DNA of 64,000 bases from Streptomyces sp. NBC_01255. GTDB lineage: Bacteria; Actinomycetota; Actinomycetes; Streptomycetales; Streptomycetaceae. Positions within the stretch are counted from its first letter, which is position 1. Each line of letters begins with the position of its first letter. The notes below the pieces were generated by a model. It did not search any database and was not told the DNA's origin. It saw nothing but the letters and a program-made list of their open reading frames with translations. A program made the translations under genes and the position numbers. The stretch covers positions 7,130,001-7,194,000 of the forward strand of contig NZ_CP108474.1 of NCBI RefSeq assembly GCF_036226445.1, in the 5' to 3' direction. This document shows, one piece after another, positions 8,577 to 17,964 of the stretch.

Positions 8577-9724
8577 GGATCGGGATCGTCTGCCCGTACT
8601 CCTGGGACGTGCCGGGCGGCGTCCAGTTCCACATCCGCGACCTCGCCGAACACCTCATCCGGCTCGGGCACGAGGTCTCCGTCCTCGCGCCCGCCGACGA
8701 CGAGACCCCGCTGCCGCCGTACGTGGTGTCGGCGGGCCGCGCCGTGGCCGTGTCGTACAACGGCTCGGTGGCGCGGCTCAGCTTCGGCTTCCTCTCCGCC
8801 GCCCGCGTGCGCCGCTGGCTGCACGACGGCACCTTCGACGTCGTCCACATCCACGAGCCGACGTCGCCCTCGCTGGGGCTGCTCACCTGCTGGGCGGCTT
8901 CGGGGCCGATCGTCGCGACCTTCCACACGTCGAACCCGCGCTCGCGGGCGATGATCGCCGCGTACCCGATCCTCCAGCCCGCCCTGGAGAAGATCAGCGC
9001 CCGGATCGCGGTGAGCGAGTACGCGCGCCGGACCCTCGTCGAGCACCTCGGCGGCGACGCCGTCCTCATCCCCAACGGCGTCGACGTGGACTTCTTCGCC
9101 CGCGCCGAGCCGAAGAAGGAGTGGCAGGGCGAGACGCTCGGCTTCATCGGGCGGATCGACGAACCGCGCAAGGGTCTGCCCGTCCTCATGCGGGCCCTGC
9201 CCAGGATCCTCACCGAGCGTCCGGGGGCCCGGCTGCTGGTCGCCGGCCGCGGCGACGAGGAGGAGGCGGTGGCCGCGCTGCCGCGCGAGATGCGCTCCCG
9301 GGTGGAGTTCCTCGGCATGATCAGCGACGAGGACAAGGCGCGGCTGCTGCGCAGCGTCGACGTGTACGTGGCACCCAACACCGGCGGCGAGAGCTTCGGC
9401 ATCATCCTCGTCGAGGCGATGTCGGCCGGCGCGCCGGTGCTCGCCGCCGACCTCGACGCCTTCGCCCAGGTCCTCGACCAGGGCGGCGCGGGCGAGCTCT
9501 TCGCCAACGAGGACGCGGACGCGCTCGCGGAGGCGGCGATCCGGCTCCTGGGCGACGAGACGCGGCGCGCGGAGCTGAGCGCCCGGGGCTCGTCGCACGT
9601 CCGGCGCTTCGACTGGAGCACGGTCGGCGCGGACATCCTCGCCGTCTACGAGACGGTCACGGACGGCGCGGCGGCGGTGGACACGGACGAGCGGGTCGGC
9701 CTGCGGGCACGGCTGGGGCTGTAG
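8573..9724 (+). CDS. pimA: GDP-mannose:phosphatidylinositol mannosyltransferase PimA
   Basis: A 383-residue GT4-family, GT-B-fold glycosyltransferase that adds the first mannose to phosphatidylinositol on the cytoplasmic side of the membrane. The acceptor-side GGVQ loop is at 15-18. H118 (ATFHTSN) matches the residue known to be essential in mycobacterial PimA. The donor-binding segment GRIDEPRKG is at 193-201. The retaining-GT ExxxxxxxE motif is E273 to E281 (ESFGIILVE). The GTG start overlaps the patA stop. The hairpin at 9739-9769 ends the three-gene phosphatidylinositol mannoside operon. Confidence 0.94.
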   Translation: MRIGIVCPYSWDVPGGVQFHIRDLAEHLIRLGHEVSVLAPADDETPLPPYVVSAGRAVAVSYNGSVARLSFGFLSAARVRRWLHDGTFDVVHIHEPTSPSLGLLTCWAASGPIVATFHTSNPRSRAMIAAYPILQPALEKISARIAVSEYARRTLVEHLGGDAVLIPNGVDVDFFARAEPKKEWQGETLGFIGRIDEPRKGLPVLMRALPRILTERPGARLLVAGRGDEEEAVAALPREMRSRVEFLGMISDEDKARLLRSVDVYVAPNTGGESFGIILVEAMSAGAPVLAADLDAFAQVLDQGGAGELFANEDADALAEAAIRLLGDETRRAELSARGSSHVRRFDWSTVGADILAVYETVTDGAAAVDTDERVGLRARLGL

Positions 9725-9738
9725 GCGCGCCCACTCTT

Positions 9739-9769
9739 CGGCTGAGGCGGGGCGGCCCCGCCTCAGCCG
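9739..9769 (+). terminator. Terminator after pimA
   Basis: A perfect 14-bp stem (CGGCTGAGGCGGGG) with loop CGG begins 14 bases after the pimA stop. Confidence 0.85.
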
Positions 9770-9833
9770 TCGCGCACGTGTCCTGTTCGCCCATGACCGT
9801 GACCTTTGGGGAGGGGTGCTCCCGCCGCCCCGG

Positions 9834-9839
9834 TAGCCT
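9834..9839 (+). promoter_or_regulatory. Putative -10 hexamer for a leaderless mRNA
   Basis: TAGCCT ends 8 bases before the GTG at 9848, with no Shine-Dalgarno sequence between. The preceding terminator means the gene needs its own promoter. Confidence 0.4.
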
Positions 9840-9847
9840 GTGCGCCC

Positions 9848-10390
9848 GTGACCGAAACCCTGATCTGGACCGTTGTCGCGCTGATCCTCATCGGCGTCTA
9901 TCTCAGCTGGACCGCCGGACGGCTCGACCGGCTGCACTCCCGTATCGACGCCGCCCGCGCCGCCCTGGACGCCCAGCTGCTCCGCCGGGCCTCGGTCACC
10001 CAGGAGCTGGCCACCTCCGGCGTCCTCGACCCCGCCGCCTCGATCGTGCTGTACGAGGCCGCGCACGCCGCCCGGCAGGCCGAGGAGGACCACCGGGAGG
10101 TCGCCGAGAGCGAACTCAGCCAGGCGCTGCGGGCCGTCTTCGGCGAGCCCGAGCAGGTGGAGCTCGTACGGGAGGCGCCCGGCGGCCCCGAGGCCGCGGG
10201 GGAGCTGGCCCAGGCCGTGCGCCGGGTGCCGATGGCGCGCCGCTTCCACAACGACGCCGTACGGGCCGCCCGCGCCCTGCGCCGCCACCGCAAGGTGCGC
10301 TGGTTCCGGCTCGCAGGCCACGCACCCTTCCCGCTGGCCTTCGAAATGGACGACGAGCCGCCCGTGGCCCTTGCCGATCGCCCGGCCTGA
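9848..10390 (+). CDS. Small membrane protein, weakly LemA-like
   Basis: A 180-residue protein with one N-terminal transmembrane helix (about 3-22, LIWTVVALILIGVYLSW) and a long, largely helical cytoplasmic part. The segment LHSRIDAARAALDAQLLRRA resembles the first coiled helix of LemA proteins, and MARRFHNDAVRAARALRRHR resembles their later helix, but the match is weak. Function unknown. A membrane protein follows pimA at this locus in other actinobacteria, so a link to envelope biogenesis is possible but unproven. The GTG at 9848 is chosen because the transmembrane helix starts right after it and a -10-like hexamer is just upstream. Confidence 0.78.
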   Translation: MTETLIWTVVALILIGVYLSWTAGRLDRLHSRIDAARAALDAQLLRRASVTQELATSGVLDPAASIVLYEAAHAARQAEEDHREVAESELSQALRAVFGEPEQVELVREAPGGPEAAGELAQAVRRVPMARRFHNDAVRAARALRRHRKVRWFRLAGHAPFPLAFEMDDEPPVALADRPA

Positions 10391-10419
10391 GCCCGCGTCA
10401 CCTGGGAAAACGATCCACC

Positions 10420-10448
10420 GGGTCCACATTGGCCCTTGATGTGGACCC
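10420..10448 (+). promoter_or_regulatory. Perfect 10-bp inverted repeat upstream of pdxS
   Basis: GGGTCCACAT (10420-10429) and ATGTGGACCC (10439-10448) flank a 9-base spacer, 57 bases upstream of the pdxS start. Its mixed base composition is unlike the GC-only terminators nearby. It may be an operator, for example for a PdxR/MocR-type regulator, or a terminator for the preceding gene. Confidence 0.45.
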
Positions 10449-10505
10449 CATGTGGCCTGTTTCCTCATCTTGTCGTCAACCCCTGTTGTCACGAGTGAGG
10501 TATCC

Positions 10506-11420
10506 GTGTCCACCACGCCTTCCACCACCTTCCAGTCCCCCGAGACCGGCACCGCGCGCGTCAAGCGCGGCATGGCCGAGCAGCTCAAGGGCGGCGTGAT
10601 CATGGACGTGGTCAACGCCGAGCAGGCGAAGATCGCCGAGGACGCCGGCGCCGTGGCCGTCATGGCCCTGGAGCGGGTCCCCGCGGACATCCGCAAGGAC
10701 GGCGGCGTGGCCCGCATGTCCGACCCGAACATGATCGAAGAGATCATCGGCGCGGTTTCCATCCCGGTCATGGCCAAGTCCCGCATCGGCCACTTCGTCG
10801 AGGCGCAGATCCTGCAGTCCCTCGGCGTCGACTACATCGACGAGTCCGAGGTCCTGACCCCGGCCGACGAGGTCAACCACTCCGACAAGTGGGCCTTCAC
10901 GACCCCCTTCGTCTGTGGTGCCACCAACCTGGGCGAGGCCCTCCGCCGCATCGCCGAGGGCGCGGCCATGATCCGCTCCAAGGGCGAGGCCGGCACCGGC
11001 AACGTCGTCGAGGCCGTCCGCCACCTGCGCCAGATCAAGAACGAGATCGCCAGGCTGCGCGGCTACGACAACAACGAGCTGTTCGCCGCCGCCAAGGAGC
11101 TGCGCGCCCCGTACGAGCTCGTCAAGGAGGTCGCCGAGCTCGGCAAGCTGCCGGTCGTGCTGTTCTCCGCCGGTGGTGTCGCCACCCCCGCCGACGCCGC
11201 GCTCATGCGCCAGCTCGGTGCCGAGGGCGTCTTCGTCGGCTCCGGCATCTTCAAGTCGGGCGACCCGGCCAAGCGTGCCGCCGCCATCGTGAAGGCCACC
11301 ACGTTCTTCGACGACCCGAAGGTCATCGCGGACGCCTCCCGCAACCTGGGCGAGGCCATGGTCGGCATCAACTGCGACACCCTCCCCGAGTCCGAGCGCT
11401 ACGCCAACCGGGGCTGGTAA
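10506..11420 (+). CDS. pdxS: Pyridoxal 5'-phosphate synthase, synthase subunit PdxS
   Basis: A 304-residue TIM-barrel enzyme that makes pyridoxal 5'-phosphate from ribose 5-phosphate, glyceraldehyde 3-phosphate and ammonia, the ammonia coming from PdxT. Family segments are intact: [32 protein letters not shown], and [16 protein letters not shown] with a catalytic lysine. Length is typical (about 290-305). The GTG at 10506 is chosen because the short variable N-terminus ([14 protein letters not shown]) leads straight into conserved sequence, and GTGAGG lies upstream. pdxT starts 6 bases after the stop, so the two subunits are co-expressed. Confidence 0.97.
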   Translation: MSTTPSTTFQSPETGTARVKRGMAEQLKGGVIMDVVNAEQAKIAEDAGAVAVMALERVPADIRKDGGVARMSDPNMIEEIIGAVSIPVMAKSRIGHFVEAQILQSLGVDYIDESEVLTPADEVNHSDKWAFTTPFVCGATNLGEALRRIAEGAAMIRSKGEAGTGNVVEAVRHLRQIKNEIARLRGYDNNELFAAAKELRAPYELVKEVAELGKLPVVLFSAGGVATPADAALMRQLGAEGVFVGSGIFKSGDPAKRAAAIVKATTFFDDPKVIADASRNLGEAMVGINCDTLPESERYANRGW

Positions 11421-11426
11421 GCACCG

Positions 11427-12020
11427 ATGAACCCCACTCCCGTCATTGGTGTCCTGGCCCTCCAGGGCGACGTACGGGAGCACCTGATCGCCCTGGCCTC
11501 GGCTGACGCCGTGGCCAGGCCGGTCCGGCGCCCCGAGGAGCTCGCCGAGGTCGACGGCCTGGTCATCCCCGGTGGTGAGTCCACCACCATCTCCAAGCTG
11601 GCCGTGCTCTTCGGCCTCATGGAGCCGCTCCGCGAGCGCATCGCCGCGGGTATGCCGGTCTACGGCACCTGCGCCGGGCTGATCATGCTCGCCGACAAGA
11701 TCCTCGACCCGCGCTCGGGCCAGGAGACCTTCGGCGGCATCGACATGATCGTCCGCCGTAACGCCTTCGGGCGGCAGAACGAGTCCTTCGAGGCCGGCGT
11801 CGCCGTCACGGGCATCGAGGACGGCCCCGTCGAGGGCGTCTTCATCCGCGCCCCGTGGGTCGAATCCGTCGGCGCCCAGGTAGAGGTCCTCGCCGAGCAC
11901 GGCGGCCACATCGTGGCCGTACGGCAGGGGAACGCCCTCGCCACTTCGTTCCACCCCGAGCTCACCGGGGATCACCGACTGCACGGCCTGTTCGTCGACA
12001 TGGTGCGCGCCGCACGGTGA
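11427..12020 (+). CDS. pdxT: Pyridoxal 5'-phosphate synthase, glutaminase subunit PdxT
   Basis: A 197-residue class I glutamine amidotransferase that hydrolyses glutamine and channels ammonia to PdxS in the cytoplasm. The catalytic triad is visible: Cys82 ([10 protein letters not shown]), His176 and Glu178 (SFHPELT). The GGES oxyanion segment is at 49-52. It lies 6 bases downstream of pdxS. Confidence 0.96.
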   Translation: MNPTPVIGVLALQGDVREHLIALASADAVARPVRRPEELAEVDGLVIPGGESTTISKLAVLFGLMEPLRERIAAGMPVYGTCAGLIMLADKILDPRSGQETFGGIDMIVRRNAFGRQNESFEAGVAVTGIEDGPVEGVFIRAPWVESVGAQVEVLAEHGGHIVAVRQGNALATSFHPELTGDHRLHGLFVDMVRAAR

Positions 12021-12082
12021 CTCGATCCCGGTAGGATCTCTGGGGTTCGTTCAGAAATGGGTTACGCGAAGGAGACAGGCAG

Positions 12083-12835
12083 ATGTCCGGCCACTCTAAA
12101 TGGGCTACGACGAAGCACAAGAAGGCCGTGATCGACGCCAAGCGCGGCAAGCTCTTCGCGAAGCTGATCAAGAACATCGAGGTCGCGGCCCGTACCGGCG
12201 GTGCCGACCTGGACGGTAACCCGACGCTGTTCGACGCCGTCCAGAAGGCGAAGAAGAGCTCGGTCCCGAACAAGAACATCGACTCGGCGATCAAGCGCGG
12301 CGGCGGCCTCGAGGCCGGCGGCGTCGACTACGCGACGATCATGTACGAGGGCTACGGCCCGAACGGTGTCGCGGTGCTCATCGAGTGCCTCACCGACAAC
12401 CGCAACCGTGCCGCCTCCGACGTCCGCGTCGCCATGACCCGCAACGGCGGCTCCATGGCCGACCCCGGCTCGGTCTCGTACCTGTTCAACCGCAAGGGCG
12501 TCGTCGTGCTCCCCAAGGGCGAGCTGTCCGAGGACGACGTCCTGGAGTCGGTGCTCGAAGCCGGCGCCGAGGAGGTCAACGACCTCGGTGAGTCCTTCGA
12601 GATCATCAGCGAGGCCACCGACCTGGTCGCGGTCCGTACCGCCCTCCAGGAGGCCGGCATCGACTACGACTCGGCCGACTCCAGCTTCGTCCCGACCATG
12701 CAGGTCGAGCTCGACGAAGAGGGCGCGCGCAAGATGTTCAAGCTGATCGACGCGCTGGAGGACAGCGACGACGTGCAGAACGTCTTCGCCAACTTCGACG
12801 TCAGCGACGAGGTCATGGAGAAGGTCGACGCCTGA
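12083..12835 (+). CDS. yebC: YebC/PmpR family protein
   Basis: A 250-residue member of the YebC/PmpR family. It begins with the hallmark [14 protein letters not shown] and contains the three usual domains, including NIDSAIKRG and an acidic C-terminal half. Family members have been described as DNA-binding regulators, and some as translation factors that relieve ribosome stalling; which applies here cannot be told. The location directly upstream of ruvCAB is conserved in many bacteria. A -10-like TAGGAT (12032-12037) lies upstream. Spacing from pdxT is 62 bases, and a very strong hairpin follows the stop, so it may form its own unit. Confidence 0.94.
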   Translation: MSGHSKWATTKHKKAVIDAKRGKLFAKLIKNIEVAARTGGADLDGNPTLFDAVQKAKKSSVPNKNIDSAIKRGGGLEAGGVDYATIMYEGYGPNGVAVLIECLTDNRNRAASDVRVAMTRNGGSMADPGSVSYLFNRKGVVVLPKGELSEDDVLESVLEAGAEEVNDLGESFEIISEATDLVAVRTALQEAGIDYDSADSSFVPTMQVELDEEGARKMFKLIDALEDSDDVQNVFANFDVSDEVMEKVDA

Positions 12836-12870
12836 CGGTGTCGGATCACGCCTGATCACGGCTGTTTCAA

Positions 12871-12908
12871 CAGCGGGCCGACGGGGACACACCCCCGTCG
12901 GCCCGCTG
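12871..12908 (+). terminator. Terminator after yebC
   Basis: A perfect 16-bp stem (CAGCGGGCCGACGGGG) with loop ACACAC, 35 bases after the yebC stop and upstream of ruvC. Confidence 0.88.
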
Positions 12909-12973
12909 CGTTGTCAGTGCCAGCCGATAGCCTGCACAAACAGTTGAGCGACAGCGGTCCAGGGAGGGGCACA

Positions 12974-13594
12974 GTGCGCGTTCTCGGGGTGGACCCCGGG
13001 CTGACCCGGTGCGGCGTCGGCGTCGTCGAGGGCGTCGCCGGCCGGCCCCTGACCATGCTCGGGGTGGGCGTGGTCCGGACGGCGGCCGACGACGACATCG
13101 GTGTGCGCCTGGTCGGTATCGAACGGGGCATCGAGGAGTGGCTCGACCGCTTCTCACCCGAACTGGTCGCCGTGGAGCGGGTGTTCAGCCAGCACAACGT
13201 GCGTACGGTGATGGGCACGGCCCAGGCCAGCGCGGTCGCCATGCTGTGCGCCTCACGCCGCGGCATCCCCGTCGCCCTGCACACCCCGAGCGAGGTGAAG
13301 GCCGCCGTCACGGGCAGCGGGCGGGCCGACAAGGCCCAGGTCGGGGCCATGGTGACGCGGCTCCTGCGGCTCTCCGCACCGCCCAAGCCGGCCGACGCCG
13401 CCGACGCCCTCGCGCTCGCCATCTGCCACATCTGGCGGGCGCCCGCCCAGAACCGGCTCCAGCAGGCCGTCGCCCAGAACCGCCTCCAGCAGGCGGTCGC
13501 CAAGCAGCAGGCGACCGCCGCACAGCAGGTCCCCGGCCCGCAGCAGGCAACCGCTCCACACCAGACATCCGCCGTGAAAGGCCGAACCCGATGA
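12974..13594 (+). CDS. ruvC: Holliday junction endonuclease RuvC
   Basis: Resolves Holliday junctions made by RuvAB branch migration. All four catalytic acidic residues are present: D7, E68, D141 and D144. The 206 residues are longer than the usual 160-190 because of a glutamine- and alanine-rich C-terminal tail from about residue 157. The tail contains two tandem copies of AQNRLQQAV, encoded by a 27-base tandem duplication at 13445-13498. The GTG at 12974 follows an AGGGAGGGG ribosome-binding site and puts the first catalytic Asp at position 7, as in E. coli. The stop overlaps the ruvA ATG. Confidence 0.95.
   Translation: MRVLGVDPGLTRCGVGVVEGVAGRPLTMLGVGVVRTAADDDIGVRLVGIERGIEEWLDRFSPELVAVERVFSQHNVRTVMGTAQASAVAMLCASRRGIPVALHTPSEVKAAVTGSGRADKAQVGAMVTRLLRLSAPPKPADAADALALAICHIWRAPAQNRLQQAVAQNRLQQAVAKQQATAAQQVPGPQQATAPHQTSAVKGRTR
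13445..13498 (+). repeat. 27-bp tandem duplication in the ruvC tail
   Basis: Two 27-base units, 13445-13471 and 13472-13498, differ at only two positions, both silent. They encode AQNRLQQAV twice, beyond the catalytic domain of RuvC. Confidence 0.9.
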
Positions 13595-14223
13595 TCGCCT
13601 TCGTCAGCGGCCCGGTCGCCGCGCTCGCCCCCACCACCGCCGTGATCGAGGTCGGTGGCGTGGGCATGGCCGTCCAGTGCACGCCGAACACCCTCTCCGC
13701 CCTGAGGATCGGTCAGGAAGCCCGGCTCGCCACCTCCCTGGTCGTGCGCGAGGACTCGCTCACGCTGTACGGCTTCGCCGACGACGACGAGCGGCAGGTC
13801 TTCGAGCTGCTCCAGACCGCCAGCGGTGTCGGCCCCCGGCTCGCGCAGGCGATGCTCGGCGTGCACAGCCCCGACGCGCTGCGCGTCGCCGTCTCCACCG
13901 GCGACGAGAAGGCGCTCACCGCCGTCCCCGGCATCGGCAAGAAGGGCGCGCAGAAGCTCCTCCTCGAACTGAAGGACAAGCTCGGCGCCCCCCTGGGCAG
14001 CAGCGGCCTGGTCGGCGCCCAGCGCGCCGCGGCCTCCGGGCCCGCGCCCTGGACTGAGCAGCTGTCCGCCGCGCTGATCGGGCTCGGCTACGCGAGCCGC
14101 GAGGCCGACGAGGCCGTCAGCGCCGTCACCCCGCAGGCCGAGGCCGCCCTCGCCGAGACCGGCAGCGCGCCCGTACCGCAGCTGCTCCGCGCCGCCCTGC
14201 AGACCCTCAACCGCGCGCGCTGA
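13591..14223 (+). CDS. ruvA: Holliday junction DNA helicase subunit RuvA
   Basis: A 210-residue protein that binds four-way DNA junctions as a tetramer and loads RuvB. It has an N-terminal OB fold ([12 protein letters not shown]), tandem helix-hairpin-helix motifs ([14 protein letters not shown] and [20 protein letters not shown]), a flexible linker, and a C-terminal RuvB-contacting domain ([17 protein letters not shown]). Length is typical. The ATG overlaps the ruvC TGA by four bases, indicating translational coupling. ruvB follows after 65 bases. Confidence 0.97.
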   Translation: MIAFVSGPVAALAPTTAVIEVGGVGMAVQCTPNTLSALRIGQEARLATSLVVREDSLTLYGFADDDERQVFELLQTASGVGPRLAQAMLGVHSPDALRVAVSTGDEKALTAVPGIGKKGAQKLLLELKDKLGAPLGSSGLVGAQRAAASGPAPWTEQLSAALIGLGYASREADEAVSAVTPQAEAALAETGSAPVPQLLRAALQTLNRAR

Positions 14224-14288
14224 CCTCCCCGCCCGGCCCCGGCGGGCCGGGCGCCACCACCGACCGTACGAACGAGAAGGCATCCACC

Positions 14289-15377
14289 GTGAACTGGGAC
14301 GACGACATCACCGCCGAGGCAGCCGAGGCCGAGGCGCGGATCGTCGACGCCGCAGCCGAGGGGGACGACCAGGCCGTCGAGGCCGCCCTGCGCCCGAAGG
14401 ACCTCAGCGAGTTCGTCGGCCAGGAGAAGGTCCGCCAGCAGCTCGACCTGGTCCTCAAGGCGGCCCGCCAGCGCGGCGCCACCGCCGACCACGTGCTGCT
14501 CTCCGGCGCCCCCGGCCTCGGCAAGACCACCCTCTCGATGATCATCGCCGCCGAGATGAACGCGCCGATCCGCATCACCTCCGGCCCTGCCATCCAGCAC
14601 GCCGGCGACCTCGCGGCGATCCTCTCCTCCCTCCAGGAGGGCGAGATCCTCTTCCTCGACGAGATCCACCGGATGTCCCGGCCCGCCGAGGAGATGCTGT
14701 ACATGGCGATGGAGGACTTCCGCGTCGACGTCATCGTCGGCAAGGGCCCGGGTGCCACCGCAATCCCCCTGGAACTCCCGCCCTTCACGCTGGTCGGCGC
14801 CACCACCCGGGCCGGACTCCTGCCGCCCCCGCTGCGCGACCGCTTCGGCTTCACCGCCCACATGGAGTTCTACGACCCGGGCGAGCTCCAGCGCGTGATC
14901 CACCGCTCCGCCGGCCTCCTCGACGTCGAGATCGACCCCGCCGGCGCCGCCGAGATCGCCGGCCGCTCCCGCGGCACCCCCCGCATCGCCAACCGCCTCC
15001 TGCGCCGGGTCCGCGACTACGCGCAGGTCAGGGCCGACGGAGTGATCACCCGCGACATCTCCGAGGCCGCCCTCCGGGTGTACGAGGTGGACAGCCGGGG
15101 CCTCGACCGGCTCGACCGCGCCGTCCTGGAGGCGCTCCTCAAGCTGTTCGGCGGCGGCCCGGTCGGCCTGTCCACCCTCGCGGTCGCCGTGGGGGAGGAG
15201 CGCGAGACCGTCGAAGAGGTCGCCGAACCCTTCCTCGTACGCGAAGGCCTGCTGGCCCGTACGCCCCGTGGTCGGGTCGCCACTCCCGCGGCATGGGCCC
15301 ACCTCGGACTCGTTCCGCCGCAGGCAGCGGGCCCGGGGACGTCCGGAAGCGGACAACAGGGGCTCTTCGGGGCGTGA
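14289..15377 (+). CDS. ruvB: Holliday junction DNA helicase subunit RuvB
   Basis: A 362-residue AAA+ motor that drives branch migration with RuvA. An acidic N-terminus precedes [15 protein letters not shown]. Walker A is GAPGLGKTT, Walker B is FLDEIHRM, and the family's signature arginine region ([15 protein letters not shown]) is followed by a winged-helix C-terminal domain ending in GLFGA. The GTG start follows an AAGGCATCCACC region of weak Shine-Dalgarno quality. Length is normal. Confidence 0.97.
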   Translation: MNWDDDITAEAAEAEARIVDAAAEGDDQAVEAALRPKDLSEFVGQEKVRQQLDLVLKAARQRGATADHVLLSGAPGLGKTTLSMIIAAEMNAPIRITSGPAIQHAGDLAAILSSLQEGEILFLDEIHRMSRPAEEMLYMAMEDFRVDVIVGKGPGATAIPLELPPFTLVGATTRAGLLPPPLRDRFGFTAHMEFYDPGELQRVIHRSAGLLDVEIDPAGAAEIAGRSRGTPRIANRLLRRVRDYAQVRADGVITRDISEAALRVYEVDSRGLDRLDRAVLEALLKLFGGGPVGLSTLAVAVGEERETVEEVAEPFLVREGLLARTPRGRVATPAAWAHLGLVPPQAAGPGTSGSGQQGLFGA

Positions 15378-15424
15378 CGGTGGCGACACTCGCCTGGACC
15401 GGAACCAGGGTGCGATGCTGGACG

Positions 15425-15454
15425 TTGTTCCATCGATGCGGACTCGCCTAGACT
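15425..15454 (+). promoter_or_regulatory. Putative promoter for yajC-secD-secF
   Basis: TTGTTC (15425-15430) and TAGACT (15449-15454) are 18 bases apart in the 165-base gap between ruvB and yajC. The -10 fits the Streptomyces vegetative consensus; the -35 matches only TTG. Confidence 0.4.
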
Positions 15455-15542
15455 CCGCCGATGCCGCCCTTTCTGGTCGGCGCGCCCACCCCCGAAGATC
15501 AGGCCGCGGGTTCTCCGCGACCGTGCGAAGGAAACCCGTCCC

Positions 15543-16043
15543 GTGAGCATCGTGACCCTCCTCCCCTTCATCGTCCTCATCGGGGCCATGTTCCTGATGA
15601 CCCGCTCTGCGAAGAAGAAGCAGCAGGCGGCCGCGCAGATGCGCAATGAGATGCAGCCCGGCACCGGTGTGCGGACGATCGGGGGGATGTACGCCACCGT
15701 CAAGGAGATCGGCGACGAGACCGTCCTCCTCGAGGTCGCGCCCGGCGTCCACGCCGTCTACGCCAAGAACTCGATCGGCGCGGTCCTCGAGGACTCCGAG
15801 TACAACCGCATCGTCCACGGCGACGACCCGGAGTCGGACACCGACGCCGTCGTCCCCGACGACGCCTCCTCGCTCACCGAGACCGCCGAGGCCACGGAGA
15901 AGGACGCGGAGAAGGACGCGGTGACCGCCGAGTCCGAGGACGCGGCGCCGAAGGCCGACCTGACGAAGAAGGCGGACGCGGCCGAGGCCGGGACCGAGGG
16001 GCAGAAGGACGGCAAGGCCGACGGCGAGACCGACGCGAAGTAG
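15543..16043 (+). CDS. yajC: Preprotein translocase accessory subunit YajC
   Basis: A 166-residue inner-membrane protein of the SecDF-YajC complex. One N-terminal transmembrane helix (about 2-20, VTLLPFIVLIGAMFLMT) is followed by the conserved RSAKKKQQAAAQMRNEMQPGTGVRTIGGM region and an acidic, Glu/Asp/Lys/Ala-rich C-terminal extension from about residue 100. E. coli YajC has about 110 residues, so the tail is an actinobacterial extension. Translation starts at GTG. A hairpin at 16059-16084 separates it from secD. Confidence 0.95.
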   Translation: MSIVTLLPFIVLIGAMFLMTRSAKKKQQAAAQMRNEMQPGTGVRTIGGMYATVKEIGDETVLLEVAPGVHAVYAKNSIGAVLEDSEYNRIVHGDDPESDTDAVVPDDASSLTETAEATEKDAEKDAVTAESEDAAPKADLTKKADAAEAGTEGQKDGKADGETDAK

Positions 16044-16058
16044 TCGCGGCCGGGGACC

Positions 16059-16084
16059 CCGCGCACGCCCACCGGCGTGCGCGG
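16059..16084 (+). terminator. Hairpin between yajC and secD
   Basis: A perfect 11-bp stem (CCGCGCACGCC, loop CACC). It may end some transcripts after yajC or stabilise the secDF message, since secDF must also be expressed. Confidence 0.6.
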
Positions 16085-16187
16085 TCTCCGGAACGGTTGC
16101 ACGTCTGCGGGGGCAGGTCCCCACACACACTTCGTGGCCGTCTCACGCATACCCGGCGGGAGACGGTTGGACAGGGAGATACGACAG

Positions 16188-17963
16188 GTGGCAGCACCGA
16201 AGAAGGGCCGAGGGGCGGCGGGGGGACAGAGCCGTCCGGGCCGCGCCCTGGCATTCATCCTGATCGCCATGGTCGCGCTCACCGGCGGAATGTTCTGGTC
16301 GGGGCACACCACCCCGCGCCTCGGCATCGACCTCGCCGGCGGAACGTCGATCACGCTCAAGGCGAAGGCCGAGCCCGGCCAGGAGTCGGCGGTCAACGAG
16401 ACCAACATGAACACCGCGGTCGGCATCATCGAGCGCCGTGTCAACGGTCTGGGTGTCTCCGAGGCAGAGGTCCAGACGCAGGGCCGTGAGAACATCATGG
16501 TCAACATCCCCCGGGGTACGAACGAGAAGCAGGCCCGCGAGCAGGTCGGCACCACCGCCCAGCTCTACTTCCGGCCCGTTCTCACCGTCGCCGACGGCGC
16601 GCCCCCGGCGGCGCCGAGCGCCACCCCCTCGGGCTCCGCCTCGGGAACTCCCTCGGCCAAGCCGTCCTCCTCCGCCTCCGGCGCGAGCGTCGGCGAGAAG
16701 TCGGCCACCCCGACGGCCACCGCCACCACGCAGGGCCGCGCGGTCAGCGAGGCCCTCAAGGCCCCGAGCCCGACGCCCACCGCGAGCTCCTCGACCTCCG
16801 CGAAGCCGCAGGCCACCGGGACCCCGCAGGCGACCCCTTCGGCCGACGCCGCCACCGTGGCGCTGCAGCAGAAGTTCGCCACCCTGAACTGCCTCGACCC
16901 CAAGCAGCGCGCCGCCGCCGGCCAGGGCGTCAAGCCGACCGAGCCCACCGTGGCCTGCGGCGAGGACAACCCGGGCGTGTGGGCGAAGTACCTGCTCGGT
17001 CCCGCCGAGGTCGAGGGCAAGGACGTCGACGACGCCAAGGGCCAGTTCGACCAGCAGCGCGGTATGTGGATCGTCACCATGGACTTCACGGACGAGGGTT
17101 CGAAGAAGTTCCAGTCGATCACCGGCAAGCTCTCGCAGCAGGCCGACCCGCAGAACCGGTTCGCGATCGTCCTCGACGGCCAGGTCGTCTCGGCGCCCTC
17201 CGTGCGCCAGACGCTCAGCGCCAGCGCGGAGATCTCCGGCAACTTCAACCAGGAGTCCGCCCAGGACCTGGGCAACATCCTGTCCTACGGTGCGCTGCCG
17301 CTCACCTTCGAGACCCAGAGCGTCGACACCGTCACCGCCGCCCTCGGCGGTGACCAGCTGGAAGCCGGCCTCATCGCCGGTGCCATCGGTCTCGCCCTGG
17401 TCATCATCTACCTGGTCGCCTACTACCGCGGTCTGTCGCTGGTCGCCATCCTCAGCCTCGGCGTCTCGGCGGTCCTCACCTACGTGATCATGGCCCTGCT
17501 CGGCCCGGCCATCGGCTTCGCGCTGAACCTGCCGGCCGTCTGCGGCGCCATCGTCGCCATCGGTATCACCGCGGACTCGTTCATCGTCTACTTCGAGCGC
17601 ATCCGCGACGAACTCCGCGAGGGCCGCACGCTCCGCCCGGCCGTCGAGCGCGCCTGGCCGCGTGCCCGCCGCACCATCATGGTCTCCGACTTCGTGTCGT
17701 TCCTGGCCGCGGCAGTGCTCTTCATCGTCACCGTCGGCAAGGTCCAGGGCTTCGCGTTCACGCTCGGCCTCACCACCCTGCTCGACATCGTCGTGGTGTT
17801 CCTCTTCACCAAGCCGATCATGACGATGCTCGCGAAGACCAAGTTCTTCGGCAACGGTCACCCGTGGTCGGGTCTCGACCCGAAGCGTCTCGGCGCCAAG
17901 CCGCCGCTGCGCCGCACCCGCCGTGCCACTGCCCCTGCCGCTGCCGACCCGAAGGAGGCGTGA
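16188..17963 (+). CDS. secD: Protein translocase subunit SecD
   Basis: A 591-residue RND-type membrane protein that with SecF uses the proton gradient to help export of preproteins. TM1 is at about 20-38. The conserved LGIDLAGGTSI starts the periplasmic P1 domain, and five C-terminal helices include the FALNLPAVCGAIVAIGITAD region. Residues 138-222 form an insertion rich in Ser, Pro, Ala and Thr within the extracytoplasmic head, and a Cys pair (NCLDPKQ and VACGEDN) follows it. The GTG at 16188 is chosen for the GGGAGATAC sequence upstream and a short basic N-terminus. secF starts one base after the stop. Confidence 0.96.
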   Translation: MAAPKKGRGAAGGQSRPGRALAFILIAMVALTGGMFWSGHTTPRLGIDLAGGTSITLKAKAEPGQESAVNETNMNTAVGIIERRVNGLGVSEAEVQTQGRENIMVNIPRGTNEKQAREQVGTTAQLYFRPVLTVADGAPPAAPSATPSGSASGTPSAKPSSSASGASVGEKSATPTATATTQGRAVSEALKAPSPTPTASSSTSAKPQATGTPQATPSADAATVALQQKFATLNCLDPKQRAAAGQGVKPTEPTVACGEDNPGVWAKYLLGPAEVEGKDVDDAKGQFDQQRGMWIVTMDFTDEGSKKFQSITGKLSQQADPQNRFAIVLDGQVVSAPSVRQTLSASAEISGNFNQESAQDLGNILSYGALPLTFETQSVDTVTAALGGDQLEAGLIAGAIGLALVIIYLVAYYRGLSLVAILSLGVSAVLTYVIMALLGPAIGFALNLPAVCGAIVAIGITADSFIVYFERIRDELREGRTLRPAVERAWPRARRTIMVSDFVSFLAAAVLFIVTVGKVQGFAFTLGLTTLLDIVVVFLFTKPIMTMLAKTKFFGNGHPWSGLDPKRLGAKPPLRRTRRATAPAAADPKEA

Positions 17964-17964
17964 G

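Noticed and set aside
13445..13498. CRISPR-like or mobile repeat
   Set aside because: Only two directly adjacent, in-frame 27-base units inside ruvC, with no spacers.
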